This document shows positions 25,643 through 32,322 of a DNA stretch of 64,000 nt, in pieces (position 1 is the stretch's first letter; each line of letters starts with the position of its first letter). This DNA comes from Candidatus Hydrogenedentota bacterium (GTDB lineage Bacteria > Hydrogenedentota > Hydrogenedentia > Hydrogenedentales > SLHB01): positions 323,678 to 387,677 of the forward strand of contig JABWCD010000005.1 in assembly GCA_013359265.1 (NCBI GenBank), written 5' to 3'. The notes beneath the pieces are model-generated. The model had not been told where the DNA came from, ran no database searches, and was given only the letters and a program-made list of their open reading frames with translations. A program made the translations under genes and the position numbers.

Positions 25643-27208
25643 CTACTCGTAGCCCGGGGGTGGCGTGAAGCCACCGAACACTTCGCCCAAATGTCCCGCC
25701 AATGCGATCGGGGTCGCGTCTTCCATGTATGGGCCCATAATTTGAATGCCAACCGGCAGGCTGTTTCCTGCCACGCCCAGCGGTGCGACCGTTGCGGGAC
25801 ACCCCGTCATCGTCGCGAAGGAAATGTAATACAGAAGGTCCGTATATGCGCGCCTGCCCAACGAGGTGTCGATCGCGCGCATTTCCAACGGTTCGGTCTG
25901 GACGTGTTCGAATGCAGTGGTGAACGCAGTCGGCAATAGAAACGCATCGTGCGTCTTGAAATAGTGGTGCCAGGCCGCACGATGAATGAGCTGGTCGCGG
26001 CACGCGTTGACGAATTCAACGTGCGGGTCCGTGAATGCCTTCGCGCGCATGACAAGCAGGTTGGGGTTGTTGCTCTTGGCCAACGGACGCATCTTTTGAA
26101 AATCTTCCTCCGGCAACCGTTCCGCGTAGCTGCACAACAACAAATACGCGTAGGTGACATACTGCGCCTGCGGATCGATGCCCTCCGGCCATCCCTCCTC
26201 GAGTTGAACGCCCGCGCCGCGCAGGGCGTCAATCGCCTCTTGCAGTTTCACAACTACTTCAGGGCAAACGGGGCAACGCGGGTCGTCGAGCACATACCCT
26301 ACGCGGTAGTCTTTCAAGCGTGCGCCGCGCGGCGCCGCCAACTTCCACGAATAGGCCGTGGAATCCGGCCCGTCCGGTCCACCCATTACCTGCATCATCG
26401 CCATCAGGTCTGCCGCACTTCGCGCCAATGGCCCCGCTACCGAAAGTTGATCCGGTGGATACGGCTGCCCGCCCGGTAACGACGCCAATTCGCCGCGCGT
26501 GGGCACGACGCCATACGTCGGCTTATGGCCGTATACACCGCAGAAGTTGGCGGGATTGCGTATCGAACCGCCGATGTCGCTGCCCAATGCGGCGTAACAC
26601 AAACCCGCGGCTAACGCCGCGGCGCCACCGCCCGTTGATCCCCCGGGTGAGCGCGATGTGTCCCAAGGATTGTTCGTCGTTCCGAAGACTTTGTTGAACG
26701 TTTGCATGTCCGCCGCGTACAACGGCACATTCGACTTTCCGAGGCACACCGCGCCGGCGTGGTGCATTCGCGTGACGGTGACCGCGTCGATGGCGGAGAT
26801 GTAGTTCGCGAGTTCGACCGCGCCCGCCGTGGTTTTCAGACCCTTCACTTCGAATGTGTCCTTTACCAACCACGGCACGCCGTGAAACGGGCCCCACCAT
26901 TCGCCCCGCGCAACTGCTTCATCGGCGGCTTTGGCCATTGTGCGCGCCATGTCCCCCGATACCGTCACGACAGCGTTGATCGTTCCATTCAGCGTTTCGA
27001 TGCGCTCGAGCATATGGTCGGTAAGTTCAAGGGAAGATACGTCTCCCCTACGAATGGCTCGTGCCGCGTCCAACGCCGAGGCAAACGTAAGATCGCCCAT
27101 TGTTTGCTTCGGGACAGGCTCCGCACCGGCCATCGTGGCAAATGCGGACTCCATAGCCGCCGCTGCGCCCACTCCAAGAAACTGCCTGCGATTGAGATTG
27201 AATGGCAT
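25643..27208 (-). CDS. Tat-exported amidase-signature-family hydrolase
   Basis: A 521-residue member of the amidase signature family (GatA/FAAH-like), cleaving amide bonds by a Ser-cisSer-Lys triad. Lys116 is in GVPWLVKDTF, cis-Ser191 in GGSTGGGAAALA, and Ser215 in GSDIGGSIRNPA, so all three catalytic residues are present. The N-terminus MPFNLNRRQFLGVGAAAA is a twin-arginine (RRxFLG) signal, so the enzyme is exported folded. It is therefore not the tRNA amidotransferase subunit GatA. A promoter and a leader hairpin lie upstream. Substrate is unknown. Confidence 0.9.
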   Translation of the reverse strand: MPFNLNRRQFLGVGAAAAMESAFATMAGAEPVPKQTMGDLTFASALDAARAIRRGDVSSLELTDHMLERIETLNGTINAVVTVSGDMARTMAKAADEAVARGEWWGPFHGVPWLVKDTFEVKGLKTTAGAVELANYISAIDAVTVTRMHHAGAVCLGKSNVPLYAADMQTFNKVFGTTNNPWDTSRSPGGSTGGGAAALAAGLCYAALGSDIGGSIRNPANFCGVYGHKPTYGVVPTRGELASLPGGQPYPPDQLSVAGPLARSAADLMAMMQVMGGPDGPDSTAYSWKLAAPRGARLKDYRVGYVLDDPRCPVCPEVVVKLQEAIDALRGAGVQLEEGWPEGIDPQAQYVTYAYLLLCSYAERLPEEDFQKMRPLAKSNNPNLLVMRAKAFTDPHVEFVNACRDQLIHRAAWHHYFKTHDAFLLPTAFTTAFEHVQTEPLEMRAIDTSLGRRAYTDLLYYISFATMTGCPATVAPLGVAGNSLPVGIQIMGPYMEDATPIALAGHLGEVFGGFTPPPGYE

Positions 27209-27233
27209 TTCGTCACCCCACGTCAGAAATTAT

Positions 27234-27255
27234 GCAGCCGAAGACCCTCGGCTGC
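27234..27255 (-). other. Leader hairpin in the amidase 5' untranslated region
   Basis: Perfect 8-bp stem (27234-27241 with 27248-27255, gcagccga/tcggctgc) with a 6-nt loop, located between the predicted transcription start and ATG 27208. It could affect translation or be an operator; no T-run follows. Confidence 0.55.
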
Positions 27256-27257
27256 GG

Positions 27258-27286
27258 ATAATATCCCCATACATAGAAGCCTTCAA
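27258..27286 (-). promoter_or_regulatory. Promoter for the Tat amidase
   Basis: On the minus strand TTGAAG (complement of 27281-27286), 17-nt spacer, TATTAT (complement of 27258-27263). Transcription would begin near 27251, within the hairpin at 27234-27255, with a leader of about 43 nt. On the plus strand nearby, TATACT at 27314-27319 is a possible -10 for the VCBS gene but its -35 (TTGACG at 27294) is only 14 nt away. Confidence 0.6.
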
Positions 27287-27376
27287 GCGCGTGTTGACGC
27301 TTCGATTCTTGTGTATACTGGCGAAACTGCCTGTAACGTCCTAGAGTCAAATTCGTATAGTTCCTGGAGTAACTCC

Positions 27377-28744
27377 ATGCTGCCGCTAGCTGTCCTTGGC
27401 ATGGCACTGTTCGCAGCCGATGCCCCCAAGATTTATGCGCTCGATGCGGGCGCGAGCGTCTGGGACGTCGTGGCCCTCGATGTGAACAACGACGGCAAGG
27501 GCGATATCGTCGCCGTGTGCTGCGATGAGAATTCCGAGCCGCTGAATAAATACCTCGCGCTCTTTTTCGCGGACGAGAATGGGGCCTATCCGAGCGCACC
27601 GTCGAGCATCGTCCCGATCGATTCCTCGCTCAGCGTGTTGTTTCCGGTCGAGATCGACGGTAAACCTCCCAAGGAAATCGCGGCCGCAAGCGCGGAAGGC
27701 CTTGTCGCGTTCGGGTTCGTCGATGGGACTCTCGCGCCGGTGTTCGAGGCCGCGTTCATGTCATTGTTTCCCAGTGGCGCCCGCGAACCCAACTTCATCA
27801 AGGACACGGCGCAGGACATCGACGGCGACGGCATTGACGAATGGTTTGTGCCAATGCCCACCGGATTCGCGTTGCGCAATCCGCAAGGCGAACTTGCGCA
27901 GATTCGCTGCGACGTATCGAGCGGCGTTCGCACCGGCAGCGGAATGTACGTAAGCAACAAGTTTCCCGCGTATCACCCGTTCACAATTGAAGGCGAGAAA
28001 TCGAAGGCGATCGCATTCCTCAGCGACGAATACGCGGATTTCGCATACGGTGCGAACTGGAAGCAGAAGGAGCGATTCAAAATTCCGGTGAAACTGGGCG
28101 ACAAGTGGGACACGAGCTCCAGCATGGAAGATTTCAACGGCGACGGCCTGCCTGACCTCATTGTCACGCAGACGCAGGGCACCATCAACATGAAGGCGCT
28201 GACGCAGGTCTATTTCGCGCAGGGGCCGATGAAATACGGTGACCAACCGACTGCCAAGTTCGAATCGAACGGTTCCTTCGCCGCGCCCGTCGTCAAGGAC
28301 GTGAACGGCGACAAGAAGCTCGACATCATTTTCGTGAACATTCCGCTTGGCGTGCGATCGATCGTCAATTTCTTCATGTGGCGCAAGTTGGGCGTGGACC
28401 TGCAAATCTACGTGAACAACGGCGCCGGCTTCGGAACACAACCGGACTTCACCACCAGTGTGACCATCGAAGCGCCCGACGGTAAGGAACAATCCGCTTA
28501 TTGCATGGGGGACTTCACCGGCGACGGCAAGACGGACGCGGCGTTCGGCGCGGGCAAACAGAAGCTCATGCTGCACGCGGGCGGCGACGCGAAGTTCATT
28601 TCATCGAAGCCCTATCTCACGCTCGATGTTCCCGCCTTCGGCATCGCGCGCGCGTACAAGCTGAACGATAACGCCGCCGAAGATATCGTCATCCATCATC
28701 CCGGCATTTCGCGCAAGGAAATGATCGAAGTCTTGGTCTTCTGA
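27377..28744 (+). CDS. Secreted FG-GAP/VCBS repeat protein
   Basis: A 455-residue secreted protein with a short signal peptide (MLPLAVLGMALFAADA). At least five calcium-loop repeats of the DxNxDGxxD kind are visible: DVNNDGKGD, DIDGDGIDE, DFNGDGLPD, DVNGDKKLD and DFTGDGKTD. These form a calcium-stabilised propeller, commonly a binding or structural surface in PVC bacteria. ATG 27377 is used because GGAG lies 9 nt before it and the signal peptide begins there; the longer frame from 26702 runs antisense to the amidase and is rejected. Partner or ligand unknown. Confidence 0.85.
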   Translation: MLPLAVLGMALFAADAPKIYALDAGASVWDVVALDVNNDGKGDIVAVCCDENSEPLNKYLALFFADENGAYPSAPSSIVPIDSSLSVLFPVEIDGKPPKEIAAASAEGLVAFGFVDGTLAPVFEAAFMSLFPSGAREPNFIKDTAQDIDGDGIDEWFVPMPTGFALRNPQGELAQIRCDVSSGVRTGSGMYVSNKFPAYHPFTIEGEKSKAIAFLSDEYADFAYGANWKQKERFKIPVKLGDKWDTSSSMEDFNGDGLPDLIVTQTQGTINMKALTQVYFAQGPMKYGDQPTAKFESNGSFAAPVVKDVNGDKKLDIIFVNIPLGVRSIVNFFMWRKLGVDLQIYVNNGAGFGTQPDFTTSVTIEAPDGKEQSAYCMGDFTGDGKTDAAFGAGKQKLMLHAGGDAKFISSKPYLTLDVPAFGIARAYKLNDNAAEDIVIHHPGISRKEMIEVLVF

Positions 28745-29004
28745 TTCAGCCGCTGGCAACGCCGGCCTGCGCGCGGGTATAGTGCCTGTTATCCAGAGGA
28801 GTGTTGCCGAATCGCGCGGATCACGATCGCCCTAGCGCGAGAGCGCAATGCAGGTATCGTTACTTCGGACATTACTCCGCAGAAACCCATGCCCATGTGG
28901 GGCTACGGCGCGGACGCGACCGCTCCAACGCGCGCCCTTTGGGTCGGTCGAGGAAACCGACATCAAGGCGTTGATTAATAGCGGCTGAACTCGGGGAAGA
29001 CTTG

Positions 29005-30507
29005 ATGAAATCTGCACGCGTGTTTCTGGGTATGCTGTGCGCCATCTCGGCTGGCGCCGATGAGTATCGCGACGCCGCAATCAAGAAAGCGACCGAAAGC
29101 GTCCAGGCCGCAACCGAAAAGGCGTCCAAGGACCGCTCGCGGCCCGTTTACCATTTCCGCCCGCCCGCGCAGTGGATGAACGATCCGAACGGCACCATAT
29201 TCCACAACGGCTATTACCACGTCTTCTATCAACACAACCCGTTCGCGGACACGTGGGGGCATATGCACTGGGGCCACGCGCGCAGCAAGGACCTCGTCCA
29301 TTGGGAACATTTGCCCATCGCACTATGGCCGTCAGAGGACAAGGGGGAGGCGCACGTCTTCTCCGGGTGCGCGGCGATCAACGGAGACGGCGTGCCGATG
29401 CTCTTCTATACCAGCGTCGCAGGCGGCGAGAACAAGCGCCCCAACGAGCAGTGGGCCGCTGTCGGTGACGCAGACCTTATTAAATGGGAGAAACACCCGA
29501 AGAACCCAATTCTGGATGTAAAATCGATCCCCTTCGAAATCGGCCCGGACTGGCGCGATCCCTTCGTCTTCAAGTCCAACAACCGCACCTTCATGGTCCT
29601 CGGCGCGGACACAAAGGACGAAGCGATTATCCCGATTTTCGAAGCCGAAACGCCGCAACTCGATAAGTGGTCGTACAAAGGAATCCTCTACCGCAAACCC
29701 AAATCCGAACAACAGTTCTTCGAGTGCCCGAACTTCTTCCCGCTCGACGGCAAATGGGTGCTGATTTATTCGCCGTACAAGCCGTTGCAGTACATCGTCG
29801 GTTCGTTCGATATCGATAAGTTCGCGTTCACACCGGAGAAAGAGTCCACGCTCGATTATGGCTCGTTCTACGCTTCCAACATCTACTTCGGGACGGACGG
29901 CCCGCGCGACGCGAAGGACTACCGCCCCACGGTGCTTGTGGGTTGGATGCGCGGCTTCAAGGAAGGCCTCGGCTGGAACGGCTGCATGTCGCTGCCGCGC
30001 ACACTGGCAATCGGATCTGACGGCTACCTGCGCCAGAAACCGATCAAAGGGTTGGAAGCAATCAAAGATAGCAGCAGTCCGCGAATGGGCAAATCATTGG
30101 ACCACGTCACCGAAATCGCGACGATATCGATGTCGACACAAGTGATGGCCCTTCGCATACCGAGTGGAGGCTCGGTTGTCGTCACAATGACGCCCCGCAC
30201 GCCGGGCGTGGCACCGGTGCAATACAGAATCCGGTACGACGGGATACAGGTGGACGATATCGAAGCGAAATGGAACGACCCGTCGAACGCCAAGAGCGTT
30301 GCGACAACATGCTATATCGACAAAACCGTATTCGAGTTGGCGTGCTCGACATATACCGATGACGCGGCGAACATGAGCGGGACGCTCAACATCTCGAAGG
30401 TCATCGAATTTTCGCCTGAAGGTTACGATGTGCGCGTCGAGGATTTCGGCGAGAGTGTGATCGCGCACGCGGCCTTCGGCCACATGAAACCGATCTGGAA
30501 CGACTAG
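29005..30507 (+). CDS. Secreted glycoside hydrolase family 32 enzyme (levanase/fructanase/invertase-like)
   Basis: A 500-residue GH32 protein, five-bladed propeller plus beta-sandwich, hydrolysing beta-fructosides such as sucrose, inulin or levan. All three catalytic carboxylates are present: nucleophile Asp60 in WMNDPNG, transition-state stabiliser Asp185 in WRDP, and acid/base Glu240 in FECP. A short signal peptide (MKSARVFLGMLCAISAGA) directs it out of the cytoplasm. ATG 29005 has GGGGA about 8 nt upstream. The C-terminal sandwich (about 370-500) is more divergent. No sugar transporter or regulator adjoins, so the fructan specificity cannot be told. Its stop and that of the converging gene share the palindrome CTAG. 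Confidence 0.93.
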   Translation: MKSARVFLGMLCAISAGADEYRDAAIKKATESVQAATEKASKDRSRPVYHFRPPAQWMNDPNGTIFHNGYYHVFYQHNPFADTWGHMHWGHARSKDLVHWEHLPIALWPSEDKGEAHVFSGCAAINGDGVPMLFYTSVAGGENKRPNEQWAAVGDADLIKWEKHPKNPILDVKSIPFEIGPDWRDPFVFKSNNRTFMVLGADTKDEAIIPIFEAETPQLDKWSYKGILYRKPKSEQQFFECPNFFPLDGKWVLIYSPYKPLQYIVGSFDIDKFAFTPEKESTLDYGSFYASNIYFGTDGPRDAKDYRPTVLVGWMRGFKEGLGWNGCMSLPRTLAIGSDGYLRQKPIKGLEAIKDSSSPRMGKSLDHVTEIATISMSTQVMALRIPSGGSVVVTMTPRTPGVAPVQYRIRYDGIQVDDIEAKWNDPSNAKSVATTCYIDKTVFELACSTYTDDAANMSGTLNISKVIEFSPEGYDVRVEDFGESVIAHAAFGHMKPIWND

Positions 30508-31391
30508 CGCGACGGCCTGTCCAGCGTATATGTGATCGGCTCTGCAGTGTCCGATGCCCACTGGCCGCCGGGGGCGAGTTCGCCGCTGGCTTCGAGGGAG
30601 AACGACACGCGAATCGTCTTGCCGAGTTTCATGATCTTGCTGCCGTTTGCCTTGGCCATAAACCCGCGAAACGGGGCCTTCATCTCCGCCTCATGTCCGT
30701 CCTCCGAAAGCGCGATTTCGATGATGCCCTGGTAAACAGGCCCCCTGTCCGCGACCCAGATGATGGTGCTATGGCCGTCCGGCAGGACAATTTCGCCCGA
30801 GTTCCCCTGCGGTTCGTCCCACCAGACCCATTGCGAATAGTAGTCGTAGCTGCCCTTGCGCGGCATCACGATGCCGAACGACTGTTCGAGCATCGCCTGG
30901 TCGAGTTCTTCCTGGTTCCGGCAGCCGTGGTTTAGGTAGTGGCCGGTGTTAAACGCGCCGTTGTAATACTCGACCTCCATGTTCATGTCATAACCCTTGG
31001 AGGTCGGGAAATAGCCGCCCTCGTGCAGCCAGTAGCCGGTCTTCAACTTGTTGTCCACGTCGATGGTGATAATCACGTAATACCGGCCCGCCGTACCCTG
31101 ACTGTCGTTCTGCGTCCGGCCGATAATGCCCTTCGCGCGCCAATAGCCGTAGAGGTTCTTTTTGTCGTGGGTAAACTTGTATTCGAGAATGTCTACATCC
31201 GGATGGTCCACCAGCATCGGAGTATCGTCCTGCTGATCATGATCGGTGTCATGCGGATCGCCTTCGGGATCGAAGTGGGAGGGAACATCCTTCCAATCGC
31301 CGAACTTCCCGTTGATAGTGATCTTGCTAATCGGGTCGGCCATCGCGCAAACCGCGGCCGTCAGAAACAGCGCACACACCCGCACGCACAT
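30504..31391 (-). CDS. Secreted hypothetical protein with carbohydrate-binding-like N-terminus
   Basis: A 295-residue protein of unknown function. ATG 31391 is supported by GGGAGG 8 nt before it and by a signal peptide (MCVRVCALFLTAAVCAMA). The first mature segment (ISKITINGKFGDWKDVPSHFDPEGD) resembles the 'xxGxxxDWxxxp' opening of CBM9/DOMON-type domains. It is followed by an acidic, Asp/His-rich stretch (HDTDHDQQDDT) that could bind metal. A run of aromatic residues follows (YDYYSQWVWWDEPQG). The frame is open further upstream to 31553, but that part is only the translation of a tRNA gene and must not be included. Confidence 0.8.
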   Translation of the reverse strand: MCVRVCALFLTAAVCAMADPISKITINGKFGDWKDVPSHFDPEGDPHDTDHDQQDDTPMLVDHPDVDILEYKFTHDKKNLYGYWRAKGIIGRTQNDSQGTAGRYYVIITIDVDNKLKTGYWLHEGGYFPTSKGYDMNMEVEYYNGAFNTGHYLNHGCRNQEELDQAMLEQSFGIVMPRKGSYDYYSQWVWWDEPQGNSGEIVLPDGHSTIIWVADRGPVYQGIIEIALSEDGHEAEMKAPFRGFMAKANGSKIMKLGKTIRVSFSLEASGELAPGGQWASDTAEPITYTLDRPSR

Positions 31392-31405
31392 GGCGATTCC
31401 CTCCC

Positions 31406-31440
31406 AAAAAGCGAAGGCCGCGCACGGTCGCGCGGCCTTC
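31406..31440 (-). terminator. Intrinsic terminator of tRNA-Leu
   Basis: On the minus strand a perfect 11-bp GC-rich stem (31430-31440 with 31413-31423) and a 6-nt loop are followed 2 nt later by five T residues (31406-31410 on the plus strand are A). It lies 14 nt after the tRNA 3' end and 15 nt before the downstream ATG, so it separates the two. Confidence 0.93.
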
Positions 31441-31454
31441 AACTCGAAAATACT

Positions 31455-31541
31455 TGGTGCCGGAGAAGGGATTTGAACCCCCACGGACTTGCGCCCACAC
31501 GGACCTGAACCGTGCGTGTCTGCCAATTTCACCACTCCGGC
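31455..31541 (-). tRNA. tRNA-Leu (anticodon CAG)
   Basis: An 87-nt gene read on the minus strand. The acceptor stem GCCGGAG pairs with CTCCGGC, followed by discriminator A and an encoded CCA end. The anticodon loop TTCAGGT sits in the CACGG/CCGTG stem, giving anticodon CAG (decodes CUG). A long variable arm (typical of class II tRNA-Leu) and the T-loop GGTTCAAATCC are present. A promoter lies upstream (31570-31599) and an intrinsic terminator downstream. Confidence 0.97.
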
Positions 31542-31569
31542 ACGAAATTGCACCCGTAGGCAAGGCGGT

Positions 31570-31599
31570 ATTTTAATCGATAACGGGCGAACAAGGCAA
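31570..31599 (-). promoter_or_regulatory. Promoter for tRNA-Leu
   Basis: On the minus strand TTGCCT (complement of 31594-31599), an 18-nt spacer and TAAAAT (complement of 31570-31575). The -10 ends 29 bp before the tRNA 5' end, consistent with a short leader removed by RNase P. Confidence 0.65.
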
Positions 31600-31674
31600 A
31601 ATCGCCCGCGCCCGCGTGTCCACCTTGCACCGTCAATGACGGCAAATCAACGGAGTACAACCGCGTCGCCGGAG

Positions 31675-32142
31675 CTAGTGGCGGTGAATGTTCGCGGCCT
31701 TGCCATGGCGGCCAATGCGGTCCTCGGGATTACTCGCCTGTCGATCTATCTCCTCCTCGACAAGCGTCAAGATGGCAAGTCTCTCTTCATCCGTGATGTC
31801 GAGGTCTTCCTTGAACGCGACAACGGTAACGAGGGGCCGCTCCTTGTGATTTCGGCACTGTTGCGGGCAAAGCTTCCACAATTTTGGGTAACAGTGACAT
31901 TGGATGCCGCCAACGGTGTATGGACCATAGTGCAGGTCCCAAATCGCCACGGCTTCGGAAAAATGCTCGCAGAACCGCTCGAGCACCGGCACCATATGCA
32001 TGCACTCGGTCACGTGCGTGCGCGCCCGCTTGTGGCCCTTAAGGTAGGACGTAACGAGCACCTTGTCGTCCGCGCCTTGATGGCGCATCGCTTCGCACAG
32101 GTACGCGATTGCCCGAGTGGGATCGTGGAAACGCTCGATCAT
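31675..32142 (-). CDS. Small Cys/His-rich hypothetical protein
   Basis: A 155-residue cytoplasmic protein that I do not recognise. The opening IERFHDPTRAIAYLCEAMRHQGADDKVLVTSYLKGHKRARTH is basic. A Cys cluster follows in the middle: C-H-C, then C-x3-C (QCHCY, then KLCPQQC), a possible metal site. The last third (VAFKEDLDITDEERLAILTLVEEEIDRQ) is acidic and helical. Third-codon-position GC is high in this frame, as in neighbours, which supports it over the overlapping plus-strand ORF at 31489-32166. Ribosome binding before ATG 32142 is weak. It stands alone between the tRNA and the propeller-toroid gene. Confidence 0.6.
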   Translation of the reverse strand: MIERFHDPTRAIAYLCEAMRHQGADDKVLVTSYLKGHKRARTHVTECMHMVPVLERFCEHFSEAVAIWDLHYGPYTVGGIQCHCYPKLWKLCPQQCRNHKERPLVTVVAFKEDLDITDEERLAILTLVEEEIDRQASNPEDRIGRHGKAANIHRH

Positions 32143-32322
32143 GATGAGGTCCCCGTCTCAAAATGATCCCCGCTGTGCGCCGTAAGTTCCCGGCTCGGAA
32201 ACTCACACTTTCCGCGATTAGTCTAACATCTGCATAAGCTGTTGTCAGTGCAAATTTGCCTCAATGCTATATCGATTCCGCATCAATTGGGTACGCCGCG
32301 AGACGGAACCTACTCCCGGGTG

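Noticed and set aside
26702-27376. N-terminal extension of the VCBS protein frame
   Set aside because: It is antisense to the amidase and precedes a ribosome site plus signal peptide at 27377.
31489-32166. Plus-strand ORF (225 residues) over the Cys-rich orphan and the tRNA promoter
   Set aside because: It starts inside the tRNA gene, and codon use is worse than in the minus-strand frame 31675-32142.
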